Origin: Candidatus Baltobacteraceae bacterium
GTDB taxonomy: Bacteria > Vulcanimicrobiota > Vulcanimicrobiia > Vulcanimicrobiales > Vulcanimicrobiaceae
Direction: 5' to 3'
Assembly (NCBI GenBank): GCA_036488875.1
Contig: DASXGW010000008.1
Span: forward strand, 124,001 to 188,000
DNA: 64,000 bases
The notes beneath the pieces are model-generated. The model was not told the DNA's origin. It ran no database searches and saw nothing but the letters and a program-made list of their open reading frames with translations. Both the position numbers and the translations under genes were made by a program. Positions within the stretch are counted from its first letter, which is position 1. Every line of letters starts with the position of its first letter. This document shows positions 52,853 through 60,155 of the stretch, piece by piece.

Positions 52853-53032
52853 TTTTCCTAGTAAGAATATACGTAAGGAGTCGTAATAGTAGTAGAGCGG
52901 TGTATTCTGCGAAGAAGTGCCCATTTGCTTGCTGCGGCGCGACTTTTCGCGTGGGATAACGTGTGGACGGTTATCCCGGGACCTCCACAGTTCCACGCCG
53001 GGTATCCGAGGGCCGGGGTTATCCCCACGGGC
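52853..53032. other. Candidate oriC part 1: AT-rich stretch plus DnaA-box-like sites in the dnaN-dnaA gap
   Basis: About 205 bases separate dnaN and dnaA. 52853-52907 is clearly AT-richer than the rest. It is followed by DnaA-box-like sites: GGGATAAC (52953-52960) and GTTATCCC (52970-52977) form a perfect inverted pair around nine bases, and TTATCCCCA (53019-53027) is one mismatch from TTATCCACA. The DnaA-trio-like run is listed separately. Which gap is the functional origin is not known. Confidence 0.55.
52884..52895 (+). promoter_or_regulatory. DnaA-trio-like repeat (four TAA/TAG triplets)
   Basis: 5'-TAATAGTAGTAG-3', four in-step triplets in the AT-rich part of the dnaN-dnaA gap. In known unwinding elements the trios read 3'-GAT-5' moving away from the DnaA boxes, so boxes should lie on the 3' side. 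The boxes here at 52951-53027 are indeed on that side, although 55 bases away. A poorer box-like GGTGTATTC follows the trios after a short GC patch (52899-52907). Confidence 0.5.
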
Positions 53033-54397
53033 CTAGGGGTTTTGACACATCGCAATCAGCTGCCGGATTTTGTTGCGATAAGCCTCGTCGCGCTGCATTT
53101 GGTCCTTGATCTTGTCGCGCGCGTACATGACCGTGGTGTGGTCTTTCTTGCCGAACTCGCGGGCGATCTGCGGCAGCGAATACTGCGTGAGCTCGGTAGC
53201 GATGTACATGGCGATCTGACGCGGGGCTGCCAAGCGCTGATCGCGCCGCCCGTTGTCCATCTCTTTGACGGTGAGTCCGTGCGCGCCGGCGACGGTGTCT
53301 TTGATCTTGGGGATCGTGATGCGCTGCAGCGGAACCTGCGCGACGGCGCTCTTGAGCACTTCGGCGGCCAGATCGATCGTGATCGGCGATTTGGTCAACG
53401 AAGCGTATGCCACGACGCGAATGAGCGCGCCTTCGAGCTCGCGGATGTTCGACGGAATAACCTTGGCGATGAACGACGTCACTTCGTCGGGCACCGGAAT
53501 CTTCTCGCTCTCGGCTTTCTTGCGCAGAATGGCTTCGCGCGTTTCGAGATCGGGCGCCTGGATGTCGGTGAGCAATCCCCACTCGAATCGCGAGCGTAAG
53601 CGCGACTCCAGCGTTTGAATCTCTTTGGGCGGACGGTCCGACGAGATAATGAGCTGGCGTCCGGATTCGTGCAGCGCGTTAAACGTGTGGAAGAACTCTT
53701 CTTGCGTCGTCTCTTTGCCGGCCAAGAACTGAATGTCGTCGATGAGCAGAACGTCGACTTGCCGGTACCGGTTGCGAAACTCAGGCGTGCGGTTGTTCTG
53801 CAGTGCGATAATGAACTCGTTGGTGAACTTTTCGCAGGTGCAGTAGACGACGTTTGCGCCGCTGTTGTCTTGCAGTACGCGATGACCGATCGCGTGCATC
53901 AAGTGCGTCTTGCCCAAGCCGACGCCGCCGTACAGAAATAGCGGATTGTACGCTCTGGCGGGCGCGCTTGCGACGGCTTGTGCGGCAGCGTGCGCGAACC
54001 GATTGGAGTTGCCGATGACGAACTCTTCAAACGTGTAACGAACGTTGAGGTTCGCCGTGCGCAGCTCTTCAGGGACGCGGGCCGCGACGGCGGGCGTTGC
54101 GGGCGATGCGGCTCCGGCGTCACCGCCGGGCTCGGCCACCGACAAGCGCAGCTCTAGCGAAGCCCCGAAAACCTCGCGTAAAACGTCGAGAATCTGGCTC
54201 TGGAGCTTGCTCCCAACCCACTCGCGGGCGAACTTGCTGTGAACGGCCAGGTGCAGTTCGTCCCCGTGATAGGAGACGAACCGCATGGGCTTGATCCACA
54301 TCTCGAAGACCGGCTTGGAGAAGTTGCGTTCGAGCGTATCAAGCGCCGAACGCCACAGCTCATTAGATGTGTCGGGTGAGCCAACCGCAAGCGCCAT
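53033..54397 (-). CDS. dnaA: DnaA, chromosomal replication initiator
   Basis: 454 residues. Domain I at about 1-85 (LWRSALDTLERNFSKPVFEMWIKPMRF), short linker, domain III AAA+ with LFLYGGVGLGKTHLMHAIGHRV Walker A and VDVLLIDDIQFLAGKE Walker B, domain IV DNA binding with REFGKKDHTTVMYARDKIKDQ, the DnaA signature. It binds DnaA boxes and unwinds the origin. It is the first gene of the long minus-strand run. Confidence 0.97.
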   Translation of the reverse strand: MALAVGSPDTSNELWRSALDTLERNFSKPVFEMWIKPMRFVSYHGDELHLAVHSKFAREWVGSKLQSQILDVLREVFGASLELRLSVAEPGGDAGAASPATPAVAARVPEELRTANLNVRYTFEEFVIGNSNRFAHAAAQAVASAPARAYNPLFLYGGVGLGKTHLMHAIGHRVLQDNSGANVVYCTCEKFTNEFIIALQNNRTPEFRNRYRQVDVLLIDDIQFLAGKETTQEEFFHTFNALHESGRQLIISSDRPPKEIQTLESRLRSRFEWGLLTDIQAPDLETREAILRKKAESEKIPVPDEVTSFIAKVIPSNIRELEGALIRVVAYASLTKSPITIDLAAEVLKSAVAQVPLQRITIPKIKDTVAGAHGLTVKEMDNGRRDQRLAAPRQIAMYIATELTQYSLPQIAREFGKKDHTTVMYARDKIKDQMQRDEAYRNKIRQLIAMCQNP

Positions 54398-54480
54398 CCT
54401 AATGCGTCCTCGTTTTTGGTCGGATTTGGAGGCGCCACCCGGCCCCCGAAGGGCGCTCTCGTTGGCTTAATCAGGGCCCG

Positions 54481-54690
54481 GTCCTGCGGTTTCTATGCAC
54501 GACTTTATACACTTATCCACAGGTGCCGTGGAACGGTTTTACCGGGATTTTTCGAATCTATGAACCGCAAAAATCCGGGGGATTGACAAGCCCTAAAGCA
54601 GCGGCCCCATAGGCGTTTCTGAGAGGTTTCTGAGGGCCGTTCGCGACGCTTCTCCACAGGGTTGTCCACACATGTGGAAAGTCTGGCGCT
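54481..54690. other. Candidate oriC part 2: DnaA boxes upstream of dnaA
   Basis: The 380-base gap between dnaA and the small membrane-protein gene holds a perfect box TTATCCACA (54513-54521) and single-mismatch boxes TTATACACT (54505-54513), TTCTCCACA (54650-54658) and TTGTCCACA (54662-54670). A mildly AT-rich stretch (about 54536-54600) lies between them. The remaining 54691-54776 shows a short AGGCC-TTT-GGCCT hairpin and no gene. Confidence 0.6.
54504..54509 (-). promoter_or_regulatory. Candidate dnaA promoter -10 (TATAAA)
   Basis: TATAAA on the minus strand, with the perfect DnaA box just upstream (54513-54521) where it would overlap the -35 to -10 spacer. Predicted leader is about 100 bases. 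A clear -35 is not seen, so DnaA autoregulation is plausible but unproven. Confidence 0.35.
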
Positions 54691-54776
54691 CGCTCCTAAT
54701 GGTTGCCTAGGCCTTTGGCCTCAAAACCCGCAGCACGTGCCGCTGGGTTGCCTCGTGGCCGAAAGAATTACTGATA

Positions 54777-55043
54777 ATGTCCATCGCATGGATCGCGCTC
54801 TTTTTACTGACGATGCCGGCCCTCGTTTTCTCTAGTCGCCTCTTCCCGGCGATGGCCACCGTACTGACTCCTATGCGAATCGCGATAGGCTCCGTCGTGT
54901 ATCTGTGGATCGTCATGGGCGTCTGGGTCAGCCTCAGGTTGCCCGGAATCTGGCATAACGCGCAGGCCCTGGTGCTATTTACGATCGCCGGTATCGTGAT
55001 TGGGGTGTTTGCCGGCTATAGGGTCCTGAGGATCATGCAATGA
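54777..55043 (+). CDS. Small membrane protein of unknown function
   Basis: 88 residues, three hydrophobic helices ([53 protein letters not shown]) with a basic C-terminal end. Plausible as a real gene because length, hydrophobicity and position (first gene leaving the origin rightwards, 61 bases before rpmA) are consistent. No family recognised. The ribosome site is weak. Confidence 0.55.
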   Translation: MSIAWIALFLLTMPALVFSSRLFPAMATVLTPMRIAIGSVVYLWIVMGVWVSLRLPGIWHNAQALVLFTIAGIVIGVFAGYRVLRIMQ

Positions 55044-55065
55044 GGAGCGTCAGCGACTCGCGGCC

Positions 55066-55095
55066 TTGCCATCCGGGCGGCGGCCCTGGTATACT
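55066..55095 (+). promoter_or_regulatory. Promoter for rpmA (extended -10, almost leaderless)
   Basis: TTGCCA (55066-55071), an 18-base spacer and TATACT (55090-55095) with the extended TGG just before it. Transcription should start near 55102, only three bases before the rpmA ATG at 55105. No AGGAG-like site precedes that ATG, which fits a leaderless or nearly leaderless mRNA. Confidence 0.6.
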
Positions 55096-55104
55096 CCACC
55101 GGTT

Positions 55105-55383
55105 ATGTTCCAGTTCGACCTCCAGCTGTTCGCCTCGAAGAAGGGCGCCGGATCCACTCGCAACGGCCGCGACTCCAACGCTCAGCGTTTGGGCGTCAAG
55201 CGGTTCGGCGGCGAGCAGGTGATCGCGGGCAACATCATCGTCCGCCAGCGCGGCACCCGCTTCCACCCCGGCCACAACGTCGGCATCGGCAAGGACCACA
55301 CCCTGTTCGCCCTGATCGACGGGACGGTGACCTTCGCTACGCGGCGCAATCGCAAGCATGTCGACGTCATGCCGGCCGCGTAA
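55105..55383 (+). CDS. rpmA: Ribosomal protein L27 with cleavable-type N-terminal extension
   Basis: 92 residues from ATG 55105. The mature L27 sequence starts [28 protein letters not shown] and continues with [27 protein letters not shown]. It is preceded by nine residues (MFQFDLQLF) matching the N-terminal extension that the Prp protease removes in Firmicutes (LQ-F-F, then ASKKG). Neither a prp nor an rplU gene is next to it. L27 reaches the peptidyl-transferase centre with its N-terminus, so removal is essential where the extension exists. Confidence 0.96.
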   Translation: MFQFDLQLFASKKGAGSTRNGRDSNAQRLGVKRFGGEQVIAGNIIVRQRGTRFHPGHNVGIGKDHTLFALIDGTVTFATRRNRKHVDVMPAA

Positions 55384-55407
55384 AATCCGAGAGCGCTAAG
55401 GACTGCT

Positions 55408-55426
55408 GGGGCCTACGGGCCCCTTT
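55408..55426 (+). terminator. Hairpin after rpmA (UACG tetraloop, short T run)
   Basis: GGGGCC and GGCCCC close a TACG loop, a very stable loop in RNA, followed by TTT. It lies 24 bases after the rpmA stop and 27 bases before obgE. It could terminate or attenuate rpmA transcription. Confidence 0.5.
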
Positions 55427-55453
55427 CCATTTCCAGCGAACCTACAGCCGCCC

Positions 55454-56719
55454 GTGCAGTTCATCGACGAAGCCAAGATCTCGGTAGCCGCCGGTAACGG
55501 AGGCGACGGCATCGTCGCGTGGCGTCGCGAGAAGTACGTTCCCAAGGGCGGTCCGGCGGGCGGCGACGGCGGCCACGGCGGCAGCGTCTACCTGGAAGCG
55601 ACCCCCGAGCTCTCGACCTTAGTCGAGTTCCGGTTCCGCCACAGCTTTGCCGCCGACGCCGGTAAGCCGGGCAGCACTTCGAATAAGTCGGGCCGCAGCG
55701 GCGAGGACCTCGTCGTGCCGGTCCCCGTGGGGACGCTCGTCCACCGCACCTTCGAAGGCCGGTCCGAGACGTTCGTCTCGGATCTCGCGCACCCGGGCGA
55801 TCGCGTCATCGTCGCCAAAGGCGGGCGCGGCGGGCTGGGCAATCAGCACTTTGCCACCAGCACCCGTCAGGCGCCGCGCTTTGCCGAGAAGGGCGAGCCC
55901 GGCGAGCGGTGCGCCGTGCGCCTAGAGCTCAAGCTGCTCGCCGATTGCGGCATCGTGGGCGTTCCCAACGCAGGCAAGTCGACGTTGTTGTCGGTCGTGT
56001 CCGCGGCGCGTCCGAAAATCGCGGATTATCCGTTTACGACCATCGAACCGCAGCTCGGCGTCGTGCGCGTTTCGGACGAAGTCTCGTTTGTGATGGTCGA
56101 CGTGCCCGGCCTCATCGAAGGCGCGCACGAAGGCGCCGGATTAGGCGACTTGTTTTTGAAGCACGTCGAACGCACGCGTGCGCTCGTGCATTTGCTCGAC
56201 GGCGCGAAAGCGTTCGACGAAATCGTGCACGATAAGGAAACGATCGAGCGCGAGCTCGGTGCGTGGAATCCGCAGCTGCTCGAAAAACCGACCTTGCTCG
56301 TGCTCAACAAACTCGATCTTCCCGACGCGCAAGAGCGGCTCGAAGAGTTGCGCAACCATTTCCCGGAGATTCGCGGCATCAGCGCGGCGACCAACGAAGG
56401 CGTGCGCGACTTGATCTATGCCGTTTGGCAACTCATCGAACACGCGCCGATGCCCGAGATCGTCGCGCCGCAGACGGCGCACATCGAGCTCGTGCCGCAG
56501 GGCGCCTTCAAAATCGAGCGTGCCAGAGACGGGGCATTCGAGGTCTCCGGCGAGCGCATCGAACGCCTTGCGTCGATGACGGACTTCGACTCGGATGAAG
56601 GCCTGGCGCGCTTTGAGCGCACGCTGGGCAAGATGGGCGTTGAGAAAAAATTGCGTGAACTTGGCGCCGTCGAAGGGGATACCGTGCGCATTGGGCAGTA
56701 TGAGTTTACGTATTCATAA
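55454..56719 (+). CDS. obgE: Obg GTPase (ObgE/CgtA)
   Basis: 421 residues: glycine-rich Obg fold (about 1-158; GGDGGHGGSVYLEA), G domain with GVPNAGKSTLL near 168, DVPGLIEGAHEGAGLG, NKLDL, and a C-terminal OCT domain to 421. It begins with GTG 55454 (VQFIDEAKI). Obg acts in 50S assembly and stress control. One-base overlap with nadD (TAATG). Confidence 0.96.
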   Translation: MQFIDEAKISVAAGNGGDGIVAWRREKYVPKGGPAGGDGGHGGSVYLEATPELSTLVEFRFRHSFAADAGKPGSTSNKSGRSGEDLVVPVPVGTLVHRTFEGRSETFVSDLAHPGDRVIVAKGGRGGLGNQHFATSTRQAPRFAEKGEPGERCAVRLELKLLADCGIVGVPNAGKSTLLSVVSAARPKIADYPFTTIEPQLGVVRVSDEVSFVMVDVPGLIEGAHEGAGLGDLFLKHVERTRALVHLLDGAKAFDEIVHDKETIERELGAWNPQLLEKPTLLVLNKLDLPDAQERLEELRNHFPEIRGISAATNEGVRDLIYAVWQLIEHAPMPEIVAPQTAHIELVPQGAFKIERARDGAFEVSGERIERLASMTDFDSDEGLARFERTLGKMGVEKKLRELGAVEGDTVRIGQYEFTYS

Positions 56720-57330
56720 TGCGCCTTGGAATTTTCGGCGGGACTTTCGATCCCATCCATAACGGTCATCTCTTCGTAGCCGAAGCAGCGCGCCTGCTCG
56801 AGGGCCTCGATAAAGTGCTGTTCGTGCCCGCGAGCAATCAGCATTATCGCGACAAGCCCGAGACCTCCGCGGAGCATCGCTGCGCGATGATCTTGGGTGC
56901 CATCGCGAGCAATCGCGCGTTCGAGCTCGACGACACCGACTTAAGGCCCGACTCCACGGGTTATACTGCCGATCTGTTGCCTAAACTGCAAGCTAAGCAT
57001 CCGGGCGCAAATTTTACGTTCATTATCGGCGCCGACTCGCTCGTGAACTCGACGTGGGTGCGGTTCGATGAAGTGCTCGAGGCGCTCGAAAAGTTTGCGA
57101 TTGCGCCGCGTCCGGGCGTGCGCGCCGACGCGCTGCAGCGCGTGATCGCCGCGGTGCCCAATCATTTGCGCGACCGTGCCACGACGCTGAATATGCCGGA
57201 AATTCCGAGCTCGTCGACGACCGTCCGGACGCTGCTCAGTCAAGGACGCAGCGTGCGGTATCTGGTCCCCGAACCGGTATGGCAGTACATCGTCTCGCAG
57301 AAGCTTTATGGGGTTCCGGCCCCCGTTTAG
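56719..57330 (+). CDS. nadD: NadD, nicotinate-nucleotide adenylyltransferase
   Basis: 203 residues. GIFGGTFDPIHNGHLFVAE with the HxGH nucleotidyl-transfer motif near 13-20, PSSSTTVRTLLSQGRSVRYLVP near the end (the ISSTxIR motif). It makes NaAD in NAD synthesis. obgE-nadD linkage is common; no rsfS gene follows. Confidence 0.94.
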   Translation: MRLGIFGGTFDPIHNGHLFVAEAARLLEGLDKVLFVPASNQHYRDKPETSAEHRCAMILGAIASNRAFELDDTDLRPDSTGYTADLLPKLQAKHPGANFTFIIGADSLVNSTWVRFDEVLEALEKFAIAPRPGVRADALQRVIAAVPNHLRDRATTLNMPEIPSSSTTVRTLLSQGRSVRYLVPEPVWQYIVSQKLYGVPAPV

Positions 57331-57724
57331 GGCCGTTGCGGGCGCGCTGCTCGTACTAGCAGGCTGCGCCGCACAAACCTCTCCGAACGATTCCGCCGTG
57401 TGCGATGCGTACAACGCGGGGCGTTCGCACGTCGAGGTCGTCGCCGACGGTCACGTCACGCGCGTGCTTGGGATTCAAAACGGTCGCGTGAGCCCGCACG
57501 AGGGGTTTCTCATGCGGCTCAACTCCGGATGCAGCGCGATCGTGCGCGTCGAGGTCAATACCGATCTCGCCGGCACGTTTCCCATTGCAAACGGCGATCC
57601 GGTAACGGTCAAAGGCGAGTACGAATACTATTCGCGCGGCGGCGTCATTCATTGGACGCATCACGATCCGCGTTTCCGTCACGAAGCCGGCTTCATCATC
57701 ATCGGGGGAAAGACGTATCAATGA
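57308..57724 (+). CDS. Small lipoprotein (DUF3465-like)
   Basis: 138 residues from ATG 57308, overlapping nadD. Signal with lipobox LAGC at about 18-21. The mature part (SHVEVVADGHVTRVLGIQNGRVSPHEGFLMRL ... GEYEYYSRGGVIHWTHHDPRFRHEAGFIIIGGKTYQ) resembles DUF3465, an OB-fold-like family. The WTHHDP segment is typical. Exported, membrane-anchored; function unknown. Confidence 0.7.
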   Translation: MGFRPPFRAVAGALLVLAGCAAQTSPNDSAVCDAYNAGRSHVEVVADGHVTRVLGIQNGRVSPHEGFLMRLNSGCSAIVRVEVNTDLAGTFPIANGDPVTVKGEYEYYSRGGVIHWTHHDPRFRHEAGFIIIGGKTYQ

Positions 57725-58887
57725 GCAAGCTCATCGCCGCCGCTCTCATCGCTTTGAGCTTTGCGGGACCGGCGCAAACGGCAAGCGCGGGCGGCATAAA
57801 GAACGCGGTGCTGGCAGATGCGAACGTCTCGCGAGCGATCGCTGCGGCCGTCGAGCGCGAGCGAATCGTCTACGGTGGCAAGACGCCCGTACCGGGCGTG
57901 CTGATCGGTGTATGGGACGGCGCCGGCGGGTCGTACGTGCACGATTTCGGCTACGCCGATCTCGCCAACAAACGCGCGCTCACGGCGGCCGATCACTTCC
58001 GCATCGGCAGTAATACGAAAACCTTCGTGGTGAGCGTCATTCTGCAGCTCGTCGACGAAGGCAAACTCAGCCTCGACGACTCGCTCGACAAGTTCGACAT
58101 CGGCGTCAAGGTGCCAAACGCCCGGAACATCACCGTGCGCGAGCTCTGCGAGATGCGCAGCGGACTCTTCGAGGCCTTCGACACACCGCAGATGAACCGC
58201 ATGAACGTCAAACCCGAAACGACGTTCGATCCGAAGACGCTGATCGGTTGGGCCGTCGCTCAAAAGCCGTACTTTGCGCCGAACGCGGGTTACAACTACA
58301 GCAACACCAACTATCTCATCCTCGGGCAAATCATCGAGGCGCTCACGCACGATAGCGTGGGCGATCAAATTCGCAAGCGGCTGCTGATCCCGTTCGGTCT
58401 TTCGCAAACGAGCTATCCGCAAACGCAAGCGATGCCGGATCCCTGGGCGCACGGCTACGGTCTGGACAAGAACCGCAACTGGGAAGACGTTAGCGGAACC
58501 ATACCCGTTTCACTCATGGGCGCAGCCGGCGAGATGATCTCCGACATGACGGACATGCGGAAATGGATCACGCTGTACGTTGCCGGCAAAGCGAGCAAAC
58601 CGGCTACCCATCGCGCGTTGATGAATTGCGTTCCGACGGGACACGGAAATCTTGCGTTCGGACTCGGTCTGGGCTGCAGCGCCGGCTGGTATGGCTATAC
58701 CGGCGGGCTACCGGGTTACAATACCGCGGACTATTATTTCCCGGCGACCGGGGCGTTCATCGTGGCATGGGTCGACTTGCAAGCCGACAAGCCGTCTCCC
58801 GGCGTCGCCAACGCGATCTTTCGGGACATCGCGCGTATCATGACACCCGGCAACGTTCCGTTTTCCGGAGGCGACAAAGGGTTGTGA
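57721..58887 (+). CDS. Serine hydrolase, class C beta-lactamase fold (secreted)
   Basis: 388 residues from ATG 57721, four-base overlap with the lipoprotein gene. Signal peptide to about 24. FRIGSNTKTF carries the catalytic S-x-x-K, YNYSNTNY the YxN motif, and GYTGGLPGY the third element (usually HTGG; here YTGG). This fold includes D-aminopeptidases, esterases and penicillin-binding hydrolases as well as AmpC, so resistance should not be assumed. Confidence 0.85.
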   Translation: MSKLIAAALIALSFAGPAQTASAGGIKNAVLADANVSRAIAAAVERERIVYGGKTPVPGVLIGVWDGAGGSYVHDFGYADLANKRALTAADHFRIGSNTKTFVVSVILQLVDEGKLSLDDSLDKFDIGVKVPNARNITVRELCEMRSGLFEAFDTPQMNRMNVKPETTFDPKTLIGWAVAQKPYFAPNAGYNYSNTNYLILGQIIEALTHDSVGDQIRKRLLIPFGLSQTSYPQTQAMPDPWAHGYGLDKNRNWEDVSGTIPVSLMGAAGEMISDMTDMRKWITLYVAGKASKPATHRALMNCVPTGHGNLAFGLGLGCSAGWYGYTGGLPGYNTADYYFPATGAFIVAWVDLQADKPSPGVANAIFRDIARIMTPGNVPFSGGDKGL

Positions 58888-58900
58888 GCGTGTTTTTGAT

Positions 58901-58950
58901 GCGCCTGCCCTTCGACTTCGCTCGCTGCGCTCGCTACGCTCAGGATGACA
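58901..58950. repeat. 50-bp dispersed repeat, copy B
   Basis: Identical to 18750-18799. It lies in the 153-base gap between two convergent genes and forms the left part of a local tandem array. Confidence 0.85.
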
Positions 58951-59040
58951 ATGGCTTGGCTCGCTACGCTCAGGATGACAATGGGTTGGCTCGCTACGCT
59001 CAGGATGACAATGGGTTGGCGCGCTGCGCTCAGGATGACA
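58931..59040. repeat. 30-bp tandem repeat, about 3.7 copies
   Basis: Units at 58931-58960, 58961-58990, 58991-59020 and a partial one at 59021-59040. Units 2 and 3 are identical and unit 1 differs at one base (GGCTTGG versus GGGTTGG). Each holds CGCTACGCTCAGGATGACA. The array ends within two bases of the convergent permease stop. Confidence 0.9.
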
Positions 59041-60153
59041 TTAGGCGAGTTGCTTGCGGTAGCGGATTACGCTGAGCGTTAGCAGGATCAACGTGAACAG
59101 AAACAGCCATAGAAAATTCTGCCAGAGCACGTCGAACGGGCTGCCTTTGATCAGCGCGCCGCGGGCGATGATCGCCCAGTTGGCGACCGGATTGGGGATC
59201 GTAAACGGCTGCAGCCACTTCGGCATTGCTTCGATCGGCGTGAAGGCACCCGACAGCGCCGCCAGCGGGGGATTGAGGAAGAACACCGCGAGCTGCGCCT
59301 GCAGCGCGTTCTTGGCCAAGGTCGCGACGAACATGCCCAGCGCGATGCCCGAGAGCACGCACAGCGCCGCGCCGAGGATCACCAGGCCCAATCCGCCGTG
59401 AAACGGCACGCCGAAGATGAACCGAACCGCTACGAGCGAGACCGTCGTCATCGTGCCCAGCAGCAAAAACAGCGGGATGATCTTCGCGAGGATGATTTCC
59501 GACGTGGTCGCGGGCGACATCAGCAGCTGATCGATTGTGCCCGCGGAGCGTTCTTTGATCATCTGGGTCGAGCAGATCATCGAGCCGTTGAGGATCATCA
59601 GCATGCCGAGCACGCCGCAGACCATGAACCACGAACCGACCAGCCCCGGATTGTTGAGAAATGCCGGCATCAGCTGGACCGGGCCGCCGGCGTTGAGAAC
59701 GCGAGATAGCGTTCGCAGGTTGTCGACCGAGATGATTTCCGATGCGTAGCCTTGTGCGATCTCGGCGGTGTTGGCGTTGGTGCCGTTGAGCAGAAACTGC
59801 ACTTGCGCGACTTGGTGCCGGTAGAGCCGGCGCGCGTAATCGAACGGAATGACCACGCCGGCGTCGAGCGTGCCGACGGTAATCGCGTGGCCGAGCGCTT
59901 GCGGCGACGAATAGAATCCCTGCAGCGTGAACGCTTCGCTCTGCGTCAGGGCAGAGATCAGCGAGCGGCTTTCCGGCGTCTGCGACTCGTCGAGAATACC
60001 GATCGGCAGGTTCGTGACGTTCGCGCTGAGCACGAAGCCGAAGACGCACAGCTGGATGAATGGGGCAAGAATGGCGACGAACGCAATCCGCCTGTCGTGG
60101 CGCATTTGCCGGAACTCTTTGAAGAGCAAGGCGCGAAAGCGGTAGCCGAACAT
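59041..60153 (-). CDS. ABC-2 type export permease (YbhR/YbhS-like)
   Basis: 370 residues from ATG 60153. One N-terminal helix (IAFVAILAPFIQLCVFGFVL), a large extracytoplasmic domain (about 45-180), then five helices near the C-terminus with GTIDQLLMSPATTSEIILAKIIPLFLL and the typical MSGxxxP-like LSGAFTPIEAMPKWLQPFTIPNPVANWAIIARG. It pairs with the next permease and the double ATPase. Substrate unknown; homologous systems export drugs or ions. Confidence 0.88.
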   Translation of the reverse strand: MFGYRFRALLFKEFRQMRHDRRIAFVAILAPFIQLCVFGFVLSANVTNLPIGILDESQTPESRSLISALTQSEAFTLQGFYSSPQALGHAITVGTLDAGVVIPFDYARRLYRHQVAQVQFLLNGTNANTAEIAQGYASEIISVDNLRTLSRVLNAGGPVQLMPAFLNNPGLVGSWFMVCGVLGMLMILNGSMICSTQMIKERSAGTIDQLLMSPATTSEIILAKIIPLFLLLGTMTTVSLVAVRFIFGVPFHGGLGLVILGAALCVLSGIALGMFVATLAKNALQAQLAVFFLNPPLAALSGAFTPIEAMPKWLQPFTIPNPVANWAIIARGALIKGSPFDVLWQNFLWLFLFTLILLTLSVIRYRKQLA

Positions 60154-60155
60154 CG

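Noticed and set aside
54584-54589. TTGACA as -35 of a promoter for the 88-residue gene
   Set aside because: No acceptable -10 is found 16-18 bases downstream, and the start codon is nearly 190 bases away.
57721-58887. Antibiotic-resistance beta-lactamase
   Set aside because: The fold is shared by many esterases and peptidases, the third motif is YTGG, and there is no AmpR-like regulator or resistance context.
58931-59040. CRISPR array
   Set aside because: The 30-base units are directly contiguous with no spacers, there are fewer than four, and no cas genes are nearby.
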